Assembly: GCA_026399645.1 (NCBI GenBank)
Contig: JAPLQN010000052.1
Span: forward strand, 1-52,029
DNA: 52,029 bases
Direction of reading: 5' to 3'
Source of the DNA: Candidatus Methylopumilus sp.
GTDB taxonomy: Bacteria > Pseudomonadota > Gammaproteobacteria > Burkholderiales > Methylophilaceae
Positions within the stretch are counted from its first letter, which is position 1; each line of letters begins with the position of its first letter. Below, one piece after another: positions 1 through 10,499 of this stretch. A program made the translations under genes and the position numbers. A model generated the notes under the pieces. It worked only from the letters and a program-made list of their open reading frames with translations, did not search any database and was not told the origin of the DNA.

Positions 1-525
1 GATTTAAAGTTAAAAAATCTGCGTAGTCAGTTTTCATTGGTAAGCCAAGATACAATTTTATTTAATGACACAATAATGAACAATATAGCTTATGGCAATA
101 TAGAAAGACCAGTAAGTGAAGAGGAAGTTAAAAAAGCTGCTATCGCAGCTAATGCTTGGGAATTTATTGATCCCCTTCCAAATAAACTAGACCATGAAAT
201 CGGCGATAGGGGAGTTAGGCTGTCTGGAGGACAAAGACAAAGAATTTCGATTGCCCGTGCAATTTTAAAAAATGCACCAATACTACTTCTTGACGAAGCA
301 ACTTCAGCACTTGATTCTCACTCAGAAAAATATGTTCAGTCAGCCTTGGATAATCTAATGAAAAATAGAACAACTATAGTCATAGCCCATAGATTGTCTA
401 CAATTTTAAATGCTGATCGAATTGTTGTGATTGAGAAATCTAAAGTTATTGATATTGGGACTCACGCAGAATTAATTAGGCGATGCAAACATTATTCAAC
501 CTTGTACAAAAAAGGTCTGAAATAG
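1..525 (+). CDS. msbA: Lipid A export ABC transporter MsbA, C-terminal part (5' end outside window)
   Basis: The reading frame is open from base 1, so this is the last 174 residues of a longer protein. They form the nucleotide-binding domain of an ABC exporter: Q-loop (LVSQD, about residues 14-18), signature LSGGQ at 74-78, Walker B ILLLDE at 94-99 and the switch histidine in VIAHRLS near 130. MsbA flips core-lipid A across the inner membrane using ATP. Naming it MsbA rather than another exporter rests on the next gene, lpxK, which starts 4 nt after the stop; msbA-lpxK is a classic pair. The membrane half is not visible, so substrate identity is inferred. Confidence 0.88.
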   Translation, partial: DLKLKNLRSQFSLVSQDTILFNDTIMNNIAYGNIERPVSEEEVKKAAIAANAWEFIDPLPNKLDHEIGDRGVRLSGGQRQRISIARAILKNAPILLLDEATSALDSHSEKYVQSALDNLMKNRTTIVIAHRLSTILNADRIVVIEKSKVIDIGTHAELIRRCKHYSTLYKKGLK

Positions 526-529
526 CATT

Positions 530-1522
530 TTGATAGTATACAAGGCTCTCTCTAAGCTGCATTACTCAAAAAGCTTAGCTTCTTTATTTCTTATTCCTTT
601 TTCAGTAATTTATCTCCTAATATCCTTTACTAGAAAATATCTTTACCAATTTAATCTTTTAAAGTCTTTTAAGATGCAGGTCCCTGTAATTGTTATCGGA
701 AACATAACTTCAGGCGGTACCGGCAAAACTCCTTTAGTGATTCATCTCGCAAATGAATTGAAGAAAAATGGATATCATCCTGGAATCATAAGTAGGGGAT
801 ATGGTTCTAAAAGAAATGGTGTAAGTGAGGTAAATAAAAAAAGTGATGTGGAAAATATTGGTGATGAAGCAATTTTGATTCATAAACATACCCATCTACC
901 AGTTTTTATTGCAAAAGACAGGGCGTTGGCTGCAAAAGCACTCATTAAAAAATATAAAAAAATAGATGTCATTTTATCTGATGATGGAATGCAGCATTAT
1001 CGTTTAAAGCGTGATATGGAAATTTTAGTTATAGATGGGACTAGAAGATTTGGGAATGGATATCTTCTTCCAGCAGGGCCATTAAGAGAGTCTAAGAGAA
1101 AAATGAAAGCTGTAGATGCTATCGTCTGTAATGAAAAAAAAGTGATAGATGGTAGCTACCTCATGAAATATAAGAGTTATTTCTTAATTAATCTAAAAAC
1201 TAAGAAAAAAATTCCATTAAATAAGCTTCGCTTAAACAACCTTCATGCAGTAGCCGGCATTGGGAACCCAGATCGTTTTTTTAAGTACCTAAAAGCATTA
1301 GGTTTGGTATTTGATAGCTCGTCTTATAAAGATCATTATCGGTTTACAAAAAAAGATTTTAAAACTATGAGTGATAAGAATATTATAATGACTGAGAAAG
1401 ACGCTGTTAAATGCGAAAAGTTTGCTAGGGATAATTTTTGGTATTTGCCAGTTGTTGCTGAAATTGACTCAAAGTTTACTGATTTTATTTTGAATAAAAT
1501 GAAAAATATTGCCCATGGATAA
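530..1522 (+). CDS. lpxK: Tetraacyldisaccharide 4'-kinase LpxK
   Basis: Phosphorylates the 4' position of the lipid A disaccharide at the inner face of the inner membrane. A hydrophobic N-terminal anchor (about residues 16-33) precedes a Walker A loop, SGGTGKTP near 61-68. ISRGYG, DDGMQH and, near the C-terminus, TEKDAVKC are typical of LpxK. The 330-residue length fits the family. The start is TTG, 4 nt after the msbA stop; the next ATG (674) would remove the membrane anchor, so TTG is preferred. It overlaps the next gene by 8 nt, which suggests translational coupling. Confidence 0.93.
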   Translation: MIVYKALSKLHYSKSLASLFLIPFSVIYLLISFTRKYLYQFNLLKSFKMQVPVIVIGNITSGGTGKTPLVIHLANELKKNGYHPGIISRGYGSKRNGVSEVNKKSDVENIGDEAILIHKHTHLPVFIAKDRALAAKALIKKYKKIDVILSDDGMQHYRLKRDMEILVIDGTRRFGNGYLLPAGPLRESKRKMKAVDAIVCNEKKVIDGSYLMKYKSYFLINLKTKKKIPLNKLRLNNLHAVAGIGNPDRFFKYLKALGLVFDSSSYKDHYRFTKKDFKTMSDKNIIMTEKDAVKCEKFARDNFWYLPVVAEIDSKFTDFILNKMKNIAHG

Positions 1523-1693
1523 AAATCTATTAAAAATTTTAGTTTGCCCAATTACTAAGGGGCCGTTAATCTATAAAAAAGAACAGAATGAGCTTATATC
1601 TAAGTCCGCTAAACTTGCTTATCCGATTAAAGATGGTATTCCAATTCTGCTGGAGAGTGAAGCGAGAGAAATCAAGAGTGACGAAGATTATTC

Positions 1694-1697
<4 letters not shown>
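1515..1697 (+). CDS. ycaR: YcaR/Trm112-like small protein
   Basis: Protein of 60 residues of the Trm112/UPF0434 type found between lpxK and kdsB in many proteobacteria. The lines [21 protein letters not shown] and SEAREI match the family fold. A TTG two codons upstream is possible, but ATG at 1515 gives the usual N-terminus MDKNLL. Family members often carry a CPxC-type pair; here the motif reads CPIT and the expected later cysteine is serine (ELISKS), so zinc binding is probably lost. Its job in the LPS operon is not established. It overlaps lpxK by 8 nt and kdsB by 4 nt. Confidence 0.85.
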
Positions 1698-2778
<1,081 letters not shown>

Positions 2779-2800
2779 CTAATTTCCTTCTTCATATGCA

Positions 2801-4384
2801 TTAATGTTTAAAGGTTATGGGGTATCTTCTGTCTTTACCAAATGCCCTATGTGTAATTTTCGGCCCTATGGGACTTTGAGCCCTTTTAAATTCATTATTG
2901 TTGATTAACTTTACAACGCGATTCACATTTTTACTAGAAAAACCTTTTTTTACAATCGACGATATATCTAGATCTTTTTCAATATAAAGCTCAATTATCT
3001 TATCAAGAATTTCATATTTAGGGAGGCTATTCTGATCAAGTTGGCCATGCCTTAGTTCGGCTGTAGGCTGTCTTTTGATGATTTCATTTGGAATGATGCT
3101 TGATATTGAATTTCGATAATGCGCTAATTTATAAACCCATGTTTTTGGCACGTCTTTAAGAAGTGCAAAACCTCCGACCATATCCCCATAAAGGGTTGTA
3201 TAACCTACAGCAGTCTCACTTTTATTACTTGTTGATATTACAAGCCCATTAAATTTATTAGATAAAGCCATTAATAAAACACCCCTGATGCGAGCCTGTA
3301 AATTTTCTTCAGTTGTATCAAAAGGCTTATTTTTAAATTCGCTTGATAATGTTTTTCTAAAAAGTTTAAAAATGGATTGAATATCTATTTCTTTGTAATT
3401 GACACCTGTATTTTTAATCATTTTGCGAGATTCAATAATGCTTATTTTTGCGGTAAATTCTGAAGGCATCATGACAGCAGTAATATTTCTTTTGTCAAAT
3501 ACGTCATTTGCTAGCGCTAGAACCAAAGCAGAATCTATACCACCAGATAAACCTATAAATATGTTTTTAAAGTTATTCTTAACTACATAATCTCTAAGTC
3601 CTAATTTAAGCGCCTCATATAAATGTGCCTCTTTGTTATACAAAGTATTATTAATGGTTGCTTTTGAAGAAACATCAATAATCACTGTTTCTTCTTTAAA
3701 AAATGATAACTGATGAGTAAGTTTCGCTTGTTTGTTAACAACAAAAGAGCCGCCATCAAATATGAGCTCATCTTGACCTCCAACTGCATTGAGGTAGATT
3801 ACAGTAGATTTTGTTTCTTTAGCTAGCTTAGTGATAACTTTTACTCGAGTATCATATTTTTCTATTTCATAAGGGGACGCATTAATTACAATAATGACAT
3901 CAACTAATTTTTTCTTAAGTAATTTGCTTGGGGAAAGACTCCAGGCATCTTCGCAAACAAGAAGACCAATCTTTAAACCCTTATGTTTAAAAATAAATTC
4001 TTTTTCACCCGGCTCAAAATATCTATTTTCGTCAAATACACCATAATTTGGCAGAATTTTTTTAAAATAGGTGCCTTGAATTTTTCCATTAAAAAGTAAT
4101 GATGCTGCATTGTATATTTTGCCGCCTTTTTTTAATGGGTGCCCAACAATTACTTTTATAAAAGGTAAGGCCTGCGCAATTCTCGTCAATGATTTTGAAC
4201 ATACCTTAAGAAAATCTTCTCTTAAGACAAGATCTTCAGGTGGGTAGCCGCACAAAGAGAGTTCAGGAGTAATAAGTAATTCAGCTCCCTTTTCAGCAGC
4301 TTCTGTGGCTTGCTTGATGATAAGAATGCTATTGTTTTCAATATCACCAACAAACGAATTTATTTGTGCCAGAGCTATTTTCAT
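2801..4384 (-). CDS. nadE: Glutamine-dependent NAD+ synthetase NadE
   Basis: Converts nicotinate adenine dinucleotide to NAD+ using glutamine nitrogen. The N-terminal amidase (CN-hydrolase) domain shows the Glu41 (ITPELSLCGYPPED), Lys108 (FKKILPNYGVFDE) and Cys144 (LLVCEDAW) triad. The C-terminal synthetase has the PP-loop SGGIDS at 280-285. At 527 residues it is the small two-domain form. The frame stays open 75 nt further upstream, but that extension overlaps the ankyrin gene; MKIALAQ at 4384, 4 nt after its stop, is the proper start. It is followed by glnB. Confidence 0.95.
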   Translation of the reverse strand: MKIALAQINSFVGDIENNSILIIKQATEAAEKGAELLITPELSLCGYPPEDLVLREDFLKVCSKSLTRIAQALPFIKVIVGHPLKKGGKIYNAASLLFNGKIQGTYFKKILPNYGVFDENRYFEPGEKEFIFKHKGLKIGLLVCEDAWSLSPSKLLKKKLVDVIIVINASPYEIEKYDTRVKVITKLAKETKSTVIYLNAVGGQDELIFDGGSFVVNKQAKLTHQLSFFKEETVIIDVSSKATINNTLYNKEAHLYEALKLGLRDYVVKNNFKNIFIGLSGGIDSALVLALANDVFDKRNITAVMMPSEFTAKISIIESRKMIKNTGVNYKEIDIQSIFKLFRKTLSSEFKNKPFDTTEENLQARIRGVLLMALSNKFNGLVISTSNKSETAVGYTTLYGDMVGGFALLKDVPKTWVYKLAHYRNSISSIIPNEIIKRQPTAELRHGQLDQNSLPKYEILDKIIELYIEKDLDISSIVKKGFSSKNVNRVVKLINNNEFKRAQSPIGPKITHRAFGKDRRYPITFKH

Positions 4385-4388
4385 AGTT

Positions 4389-5336
4389 TTAGTAACTGCC
4401 ACCCGCATTTTTAATAAGGTCAACAATTTCTGTATTTTTAGCTTTGAGCGCATATACAAGAGCTGTTAATCCGTATCGATCTTTTGCTTTTAAATTAACT
4501 TTTGATTCAATAAAAAGTTGAATCATTTCCTTGGATTTATTTGCTACAGCATAGTGAATTATAGGCGTGCCATCAGAATCTTTTCTGTCAATATTAGCGC
4601 CATTTACTATAAGGAGTTTTGAGACTGCCAAATGATTTTTTTTCGTGGCCCAAGTGAGTGCTGTCCAATTAAACTGATCTTCATAATCAATTTTTACACC
4701 ATGCTTTATAAAAAGACTTACCGCATCTGCATTACCCTCCCGTGAAGCATACATAAGAGGACTGCATTTGTATTTATCTACAATATTTGGATCAGCACCG
4801 TGGTCAAGTAGTGTTTGAATTGTTTTTATATCACCGTTTTTGGAAGCATACATTAAAACAGTTTGACCAGCATCGTTAGTATTATTAGGATCAATACCGT
4901 ATTTGATTAATAGATCTACAATATTACTAAATCCTGATATCGCAGCTAGCCCATAAGCACTCCAACCGTCATTGTCTCTTATTTTTGGATCCGCTCCATT
5001 ATCTAAAAGTAACTGAGCTGATCGTATATAATTTTTCTTTGCAGCAAACATTAATGCAGTCCAGCCGTTACTTTCAGTTGCATTTACTGATGCGCCTTTT
5101 TTAATTAAGAGGCCGACAATCTTATCCATATCTTTTCTTGCTGCATACATTAGAGCTGTGACGCCTTCTTCATCTTTAGTGTTTGGATTTCCACCACTTT
5201 CCAAAATAGCGCTTACTGTCTCAAGGTCACCTTTTGATGCTGCAGTTAAAAGATAATTTACTGACTCTTCCGCATTCGCTATTAAGGCAAAAAAAGAAGT
5301 GATTAGAAAAAAGATTAAAAGAGTTTTTTTATACAA
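4389..5336 (-). CDS. Exported ankyrin-repeat protein
   Basis: Protein of 315 residues with a signal peptide (hydrophobic stretch about 4-21, probable cleavage after IANA) followed by about nine ankyrin repeats to the end. The recurring cores TALMYAA, TALMFAAK, TVLMYAS, SPLMYASR and TALTWATK are easy to see. Ankyrin stacks bind other proteins, so a periplasmic binding role is likely; partner and function are unknown. The start is TTG, 3 nt after the sucD stop, and no ATG preserves the signal peptide. It lies between sucD and nadE in a tight operon, so it is co-transcribed with central metabolism genes. Confidence 0.85.
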   Translation of the reverse strand: MYKKTLLIFFLITSFFALIANAEESVNYLLTAASKGDLETVSAILESGGNPNTKDEEGVTALMYAARKDMDKIVGLLIKKGASVNATESNGWTALMFAAKKNYIRSAQLLLDNGADPKIRDNDGWSAYGLAAISGFSNIVDLLIKYGIDPNNTNDAGQTVLMYASKNGDIKTIQTLLDHGADPNIVDKYKCSPLMYASREGNADAVSLFIKHGVKIDYEDQFNWTALTWATKKNHLAVSKLLIVNGANIDRKDSDGTPIIHYAVANKSKEMIQLFIESKVNLKAKDRYGLTALVYALKAKNTEIVDLIKNAGGSY

Positions 5337-5339
5337 TTT

Positions 5340-6212
5340 TTATTTTTTTAATAATGCTTGCATAGTCAGTCCCATGTCAGCAGGCGACTTAGACATACTC
5401 ACACCAGCTTTTTCTAGCGCTTTAATTTTATCTATTGCAAGACCAGAGCCTTGAGAAATGATAGCACCAGCATGACCCATTCTTTTCCCTTCAGGGGCTG
5501 TAATGCCAGCAATATAACCTGCAATAGGTTTTTTTATATGTTGTTTGATATATTCAGCGGCCAGTTCTTCATCTGAACCACCAATTTCACCAACTAATAT
5601 AATGCCCTGGGTATTTTTATCTTCTTCAAACATTTGTAAGCATTCAATGAAATTGAGCCCTTTGATAGGATCACCACCAATGCCAACACATGTGCTTTGA
5701 CCTAAACCAAGTATTGTTGTTTGTTGAACAGCTTCGTAAGTTAATGTGCCTGATTTTGAAATAATGCCAATGGATCCAGGCAAGTGAATACTTCCAGGCA
5801 TAATCCCAATCTTACATTCGCCAGGCGTTATAACGCCAGGACAATTAGGGCCAATTAGTTTAGATTGGTTTGTGCGAATAGCAGCCTTCACATTAATCAT
5901 ATCTTGTATTGGAATACCTTCTGTAATACATACAATAATTTCAATACCTTCTTCAGAGGCTTCGATAATTGAATCTGCAGCGAAAGCGGGAGGAACGTAA
6001 ATGACTGATGCATTAGCTCCAGTTGTTTTAATAGCATCTCTCACTGTATTAAATACAGGTAAATTAAGATGCAATGTCCCACCTTTACCAGGCGTAACCC
6101 CGCCGACTAATTTTGTACCATAGGTAATTGCTTGCTCTGAGTGAAAAGTGCCTTGTTTGCCAGTAAAGCCTTGGCAAATAAGCTTGGTAGATTTATTAAT
6201 GAGAATAGACAT
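5340..6212 (-). CDS. sucD: Succinyl-CoA synthetase alpha subunit SucD
   Basis: CoA-binding and phosphohistidine subunit of succinyl-CoA synthetase, which links succinyl-CoA hydrolysis to ATP or GTP formation. The N-terminal CoA-binding Rossmann motif GFTGKQG is at 15-21, GPNCPG near 121-126, and the active-site histidine His247 sits in MGHAGAI. Length 290 is exactly typical. It begins 1 nt after sucC, so the two are translationally coupled, and the exported ankyrin gene follows 3 nt later. Confidence 0.97.
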   Translation of the reverse strand: MSILINKSTKLICQGFTGKQGTFHSEQAITYGTKLVGGVTPGKGGTLHLNLPVFNTVRDAIKTTGANASVIYVPPAFAADSIIEASEEGIEIIVCITEGIPIQDMINVKAAIRTNQSKLIGPNCPGVITPGECKIGIMPGSIHLPGSIGIISKSGTLTYEAVQQTTILGLGQSTCVGIGGDPIKGLNFIECLQMFEEDKNTQGIILVGEIGGSDEELAAEYIKQHIKKPIAGYIAGITAPEGKRMGHAGAIISQGSGLAIDKIKALEKAGVSMSKSPADMGLTMQALLKK

Positions 6213-6213
6213 T

Positions 6214-7377
6214 TTATTTTTTGATGAGACTAGTTGCGATCGTTGCCGCTTCGGTAAGTGTGTTTGCGGCCTTAATATTTAAACCACTTGTTTGTAAAAG
6301 TTTTTTACCTAAATCTACATTAGTGCCTTCTAATCTTACGACAATAGGAATTTTGATACCAACTTCTTTGATTGCAGCGATAATTCCTTCAGCAATAATA
6401 TCGCATCGCATAATGCCACCAAAAATATTAACCAAGACAACCTGCACATTTTTATCGTCAAGAATAATTTTAAAAGCTTTGGCAACTGTTTCAGAAGTGG
6501 CTCCACCGCCCACATCTAAAAAGTTTGCAGGTTCGCCACCGTAGAGTTTGATAAGATCCATCGTAGCCATAGCAAGACCTGCGCCATTGACCATGCAACC
6601 AATATTGCCATTAAGTGCAATGTAATTAAGTCCAGCATCAAAAGCTTCGGCTTCTTTAGAGTCGTTTTGTGACCAATCACGGAGATCAGCTAATGTTTTT
6701 TGTTTATAAAGAGCATTGTCATCGACATTTATTTTACAGTCGAGAGCAATAATTTTTTTATGGGAATTGATAACGAGCGGATTAATTTCTAATAGGGCTA
6801 AATTATTTTCAATAAAAGCTTTAAAAGCACTTCTAGCAAATCTAACGAAATCATTAATCATTTCATTAGGCAAACCTAATGCAAAGGCAATATTTCTAGA
6901 TTGATAATCCATGAGGCCATTAATTGGACTGCATGTTTCTCTGATAATTTTTTCAGGGTTATTTTTAGATATTTCTTCAATTTCCATACCACCTGCAGAA
7001 GATGCAATAACGACAATCTTTTCTGACTGCCTATCAACTAATATAGAAAAATATAATTCTTTTTCGATGTCACATGACTCTTCTATAAGAAGAGCATTAA
7101 CAGGTTGGCCATCTGGTTTATTCTGATAAGTAACAAGTTTTTTATGGAGAAGAGAATTTACAGCCTCAACCGCTTCTTTTTTGGAAGTTACAATCTTAAC
7201 GCCACCCGCTTTACCTCTCCCGCCCGCATGAATTTGGGCTTTAATTACATAAGAAGAAGATTCAAGTTGGGCTATCGATTGATCCACCTCCTCTATAGAC
7301 TTAATTGCAATGCCTTTTGGCACAGAAATGCCGTATTTTGCAATTAATTGTTTGGCCTGATATTCGTGGAGATTCAT
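6214..7377 (-). CDS. sucC: Succinyl-CoA synthetase beta subunit SucC
   Basis: ATP-grasp subunit of succinyl-CoA synthetase, 387 residues, the normal length. Visible motifs are MNLHEYQAK at the N-terminus, the nucleotide-binding [18 protein letters not shown], the metal/phosphate segment DVGGGA and [10 protein letters not shown]. It is the first gene of a five-gene minus-strand operon with sucD, an ankyrin gene, nadE and glnB. The 124-nt spacer to divergent serB must hold the promoter; a TATAAT-like hexamer exists on the minus strand there but lacks a convincing -35 partner. Confidence 0.97.
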   Translation of the reverse strand: MNLHEYQAKQLIAKYGISVPKGIAIKSIEEVDQSIAQLESSSYVIKAQIHAGGRGKAGGVKIVTSKKEAVEAVNSLLHKKLVTYQNKPDGQPVNALLIEESCDIEKELYFSILVDRQSEKIVVIASSAGGMEIEEISKNNPEKIIRETCSPINGLMDYQSRNIAFALGLPNEMINDFVRFARSAFKAFIENNLALLEINPLVINSHKKIIALDCKINVDDNALYKQKTLADLRDWSQNDSKEAEAFDAGLNYIALNGNIGCMVNGAGLAMATMDLIKLYGGEPANFLDVGGGATSETVAKAFKIILDDKNVQVVLVNIFGGIMRCDIIAEGIIAAIKEVGIKIPIVVRLEGTNVDLGKKLLQTSGLNIKAANTLTEAATIATSLIKK

Positions 7378-7501
7378 GTTAAAAAAGGAGCTAAATAAGC
7401 ATTATTTTCACCGAATTTAGATAAACATGCCAGTTAAGAATTATATTTTAATAGCAATGTTAGAATTATTAATTTGCAGGCTTATATCACTTATACACAC
7501 C

Positions 7502-8347
7502 ATGAAATTATTAGTCCAGTCTTCATATAGTCTCCAAAGTCATTTAACAGAAATCTCTGAAATTTTAGGCCAAGTGACAACATCAACGTATACGCTTATC
7601 AATGATAATGCTGCCATATATGAGATTGAATCGGACTTGTCAGTAGATTTAAAAAAACAGCTTCATCATAAGCGGGTAGATTTTGCAGTTTTAGATAATT
7701 ACAGAGCTTTAAGTGAATTTAGCCTATGCGTGATGGATATGGATTCAACACTCATCTCGATTGAATGTATTGATGAAATTGCAGATATGTGCGGCAAAAA
7801 ACAAGATGTAGCCTTAATTACTAAAAGTGCCATGATGGGTGAAATTGATTTTTCACAAAGCCTAATCAAGCGCGTTTCTTTATTGGAAGGACTTGGAGAG
7901 GAGATGCTTTTCAAAGTGATAGAAGAAAGATTAAAGTTTAATGACGGCACTCAGGCATGGATTGAAGCTTGTCGTAAAAATCATGTGACAACAGTGCTTG
8001 TATCAGGCGGCTTTGATTATTTTGCAGATTATGTGAAGAATAAATTAGGGATTGATATTGCTATATCTAATCAACTTGAAATTAAAGATAAGAGACTGAC
8101 TGGTAAAGTATTAGGTCAAATCGTCAATGATGAAGTAAAAGCTCAAGCTGTAAGAGATTTTCAAGCAAAGCTCAGCATCGATAAATCAAATACAATCGTG
8201 ATTGGTGATGGGGCGAATGATTTAAAGATGTTAGCTGAAGCCCAATACAGCATTGCGTATCACGCCAAACCTATTGTGCAAGAAAAAGCGCGATTTAAAT
8301 TAAATCACTCAGACTTCAAAGGTGTATTAAATCTTTTTAAGCTTTAA
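7502..8347 (+). CDS. serB: Phosphoserine phosphatase SerB
   Basis: Last step of serine synthesis: dephosphorylation of phosphoserine. The N-terminal 65 residues look like a divergent regulatory (ACT-like) domain. The HAD phosphatase core starts with DMDST at 79-83 (nucleophile Asp79, acid/base Asp81), followed by the SGGFDYF motif and the metal-binding GDGANDLKM. I chose ATG at 7502 (281 residues); an in-frame ATG at 7427 would add 25 hydrophobic residues not expected in SerB. It is monocistronic and divergent from sucC; its stop overlaps the DUF455 gene stop by 4 nt. Confidence 0.93.
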   Translation: MKLLVQSSYSLQSHLTEISEILGQVTTSTYTLINDNAAIYEIESDLSVDLKKQLHHKRVDFAVLDNYRALSEFSLCVMDMDSTLISIECIDEIADMCGKKQDVALITKSAMMGEIDFSQSLIKRVSLLEGLGEEMLFKVIEERLKFNDGTQAWIEACRKNHVTTVLVSGGFDYFADYVKNKLGIDIAISNQLEIKDKRLTGKVLGQIVNDEVKAQAVRDFQAKLSIDKSNTIVIGDGANDLKMLAEAQYSIAYHAKPIVQEKARFKLNHSDFKGVLNLFKL

Positions 8348-9123
8348 ATAAGCTCTTCTTTTAAAAAGCCTGCTCTGTAACGCGCTTCTTTATTTAATTT
8401 TTGGTAATTCAATTTAATATCATAAGACACCAGCAATTTTTTATACGTTTCATGTGGGTTAAGGTTTTGAGACTCACATGCCCAACGATACCAAATATTT
8501 CCGATAGATACATGATGAATTTCTTCTTCATAAATAGTTTGTAGAATAGATGCAATGTCATCATCTTTTTGCTGCTTAAATTTTTCGATAATTGGGGGCG
8601 TTACATCCAGACCTCTTGCTTCCATTGTTTTAGGAATGAGTGCTAATCGATGAATTAAGTCATGACTTGTTCGATCGGCTATTTCCCAAAGACTGTTGTG
8701 TGCATTGAAGCTGCCATAGCTTAAACCAAATTTTTTAAGATAGTCATTCAGTAAGTTGAAGTGCGTATGTTCTTCATAAGCAATTTGAAGCCAGTCACTA
8801 TAGAATTGATCTGGAAGATCTTTAAAGCGCCAAATAATATCAAGCGCTAAATTAATCGCATTAAATTCAATATGGGCTAATGCATGAATGAATATTAATT
8901 TCCCATGCTCAGTAGAGGCAGATCTTTTTTCAACAAGTCTTGGCGGAACAATTTGAGGTTTTAATGGTGCGCCTGGTAAATGGTAACTATTTTGAATATC
9001 GGCTTTTGAATCAATTGCCACTTGATAAGACTTAAAAGATTCATATATATCTTTAACTCGATTTAATTTCTCATTTAAATCGTTTATAGCAAGAGCTTTT
9101 AGGCAGTTAGCTCTTAACTCCAT
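8344..9123 (-). CDS. Ferritin-like DUF455 family protein
   Basis: Protein of 259 residues matching the DUF455 ferritin-like family. It has the spaced E and ExxH residues of a four-helix di-metal protein: HIEF (Glu86), EEHTH (Glu118, His121) and EEEIHH (Glu200/201, His203/204), plus the family-typical GLDVTPP segment. These suggest a di-iron site, possibly an oxygenase related in fold to tRNA hydroxylases; the true substrate is unknown. A TTG two codons upstream is possible, but ATG at 9123 is preferred. It is the last gene of a purL-ank-propeller-DUF455 run and converges with serB. Confidence 0.82.
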   Translation of the reverse strand: MELRANCLKALAINDLNEKLNRVKDIYESFKSYQVAIDSKADIQNSYHLPGAPLKPQIVPPRLVEKRSASTEHGKLIFIHALAHIEFNAINLALDIIWRFKDLPDQFYSDWLQIAYEEHTHFNLLNDYLKKFGLSYGSFNAHNSLWEIADRTSHDLIHRLALIPKTMEARGLDVTPPIIEKFKQQKDDDIASILQTIYEEEIHHVSIGNIWYRWACESQNLNPHETYKKLLVSYDIKLNYQKLNKEARYRAGFLKEELI

Positions 9124-9134
9124 AGTCAAATCAA

Positions 9135-9968
9135 TTAATGAATTGGAACGAGGGTTACGGAACCAGTTTTCATGTCTGGAGTGATAATTGATTTTTTATC
9201 ATAAGATAGTGCTATGTCAGCAGCAGCTGTAAAGCCTTCTTTATATAAAGCGACCTTGTTATGTTGTAATTTGAAAATCTTTCCGTTTTTCCAGTCACTA
9301 ATAAAGAAACTATCCCCAGATTTAATTAAACCATCACCGCCTCCAAAGCCTTCAGCAACTTTCAAGATGGATTTTGTTTTCAAATTAATCTTATATAGAA
9401 TGCCACTTGCAAAATCTACTTCGTATAAATCATTTTTAACAACTAAAAGACCATTCGGCGCTAAAATTTCAGGTGTATTCTCATTGAGGATTACAGTAAC
9501 TTTTTTATCTTTAGCAATTTTAAAAATGGCGCCGCCTGTTTTAAGGTTGCCGCTATCACTCACATATAAATTACCGGCTTCATCTGAAGTAATATCATTA
9601 AAAAAGACAGGTGTTTGTGGAAATGCCATAGTGCTTCCAAATACCGCCCATTTTCCATCGGGCTCAACCTTCAAAACTCTATTCTTGTCTGTTACATATA
9701 GAGACTTGCCAATAAAAGTTAAGCCTTTAGGGTCGTCCATGCCGCTTGCAAATGTTGAAAGTTTGCCATCAATTGAGATGCGTGTAATTTTTCCATCACT
9801 ATCCTTATTGAACTCACCGATCTCAGAGACATAAATATCTCCCTTAGCATCTTGAACAACTGACTCAGGACTTGTAAACCCCGAGATTACATTGAGTGAA
9901 TCATTTGCTTTTGAAGGGGCAGCAAAAAGTGTTACTAATAAAATTAAAAATACACGCAAATTTTTCAT
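9135..9968 (-). CDS. Exported SMP-30/NHL-like beta-propeller protein
   Basis: Protein of 277 residues with a signal peptide (about 1-21, ending in APSKA). The rest is made of repeated propeller blades of the SMP-30/gluconolactonase or NHL type: DAKGDIYVSEIGEFNKDSDG, GKSLYVTDKNRVLKV, DEAGNLYVSDSGN and GDSFFISDWKNGKIFKL. Such folds bind sugars or lactones, or act as protein scaffolds. No catalytic activity can be assigned by eye. It is probably periplasmic. It lies between an exported ankyrin gene and DUF455 downstream of purL with gaps of 24 and 11 nt, so co-transcription is likely. Confidence 0.82.
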   Translation of the reverse strand: MKNLRVFLILLVTLFAAPSKANDSLNVISGFTSPESVVQDAKGDIYVSEIGEFNKDSDGKITRISIDGKLSTFASGMDDPKGLTFIGKSLYVTDKNRVLKVEPDGKWAVFGSTMAFPQTPVFFNDITSDEAGNLYVSDSGNLKTGGAIFKIAKDKKVTVILNENTPEILAPNGLLVVKNDLYEVDFASGILYKINLKTKSILKVAEGFGGGDGLIKSGDSFFISDWKNGKIFKLQHNKVALYKEGFTAAADIALSYDKKSIITPDMKTGSVTLVPIH

Positions 9969-9992
9969 AGTTTAATTAAGAAGCCTTATTGA

Positions 9993-10481
9993 TTAAAGAC
10001 ATTTATCTTCGCAGCCTTCTTCACTTACACCTAAAGAAAGAAGTAAGTCGACCATTTTTTTATCGCCTTTTTCTTGTTTCACAACACGGATGATAGACAC
10101 GCCACCATTCATTTTTTTATTAATATCAGCGCCCTTGGATGCAAGGTATTTAACAATTTCAGTTCTACCGTCAAAAGCAGCATGATGAAATGCGTTCATT
10201 TTTGTAATCGGATGAGTATAATTTAAATCAGCGCCATGCTCTGCTAAATATTTGAGCACTTGAAATTGGCCTTTAGCCGCCGCCATAAGAAGGGGACTCC
10301 ATGCAAAATACGTTGCATTGATATCTACTTTTTTTACTTCAACATATTTTTTAACGATAGATAGTTTGCCTTCATTCACTGCGCCTGAAAATTCAATTCC
10401 TTCTTCATCTGTTAATGCAAAAAGGTGCATTGAGAAAGTGAGTAAAATTAGTGTAAGTGTTGTTTTTAAAAATTTATTCAT
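9993..10481 (-). CDS. Small exported ankyrin-repeat protein
   Basis: Begins with a clean signal peptide, MNKFLKTTLTLILLTFSMHLFA, followed by about four ankyrin repeats (SPLLMAAAKGQFQVLKYLAE, NAFHHAAFDGRTEIVKYLAS and relatives) and a C-terminal pair of cysteines (GCEDKC). I place the start at ATG 10481, which gives 162 residues and has a purine-rich GAAAGAG 8 nt upstream. Another ATG at 10499, directly abutting the purL stop, adds six polar residues. It is the second exported ankyrin protein in the window and differs from the one at 4389-5336. The function is unknown; a periplasmic binding role is inferred. Confidence 0.82.
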   Translation of the reverse strand: MNKFLKTTLTLILLTFSMHLFALTDEEGIEFSGAVNEGKLSIVKKYVEVKKVDINATYFAWSPLLMAAAKGQFQVLKYLAEHGADLNYTHPITKMNAFHHAAFDGRTEIVKYLASKGADINKKMNGGVSIIRVVKQEKGDKKMVDLLLSLGVSEEGCEDKCL

Positions 10482-10499
10482 ATTGAGTGACTCTTTCAT

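Noticed and set aside
4385-4459. 25-residue N-terminal extension of NadE
   Set aside because: It overlaps the ankyrin gene and precedes MKIALAQIN, the normal start of the amidase domain.
7427-7501. Hydrophobic N-terminal extension of SerB
   Set aside because: SerB is cytoplasmic and the conserved region starts after ATG 7502; the extension lies in the shared promoter spacer.
7378-7501. Promoters for sucC and serB in the divergent spacer
   Set aside because: Only isolated -10-like hexamers are visible without matching -35 elements, so no sites were called.
9214-9834. Open frame of 206 codons on the plus strand
   Set aside because: It lies wholly antisense to the exported propeller gene, whose signal peptide and repeats are clear. 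The frame has no recognisable domain and is a shadow of biased codon use.
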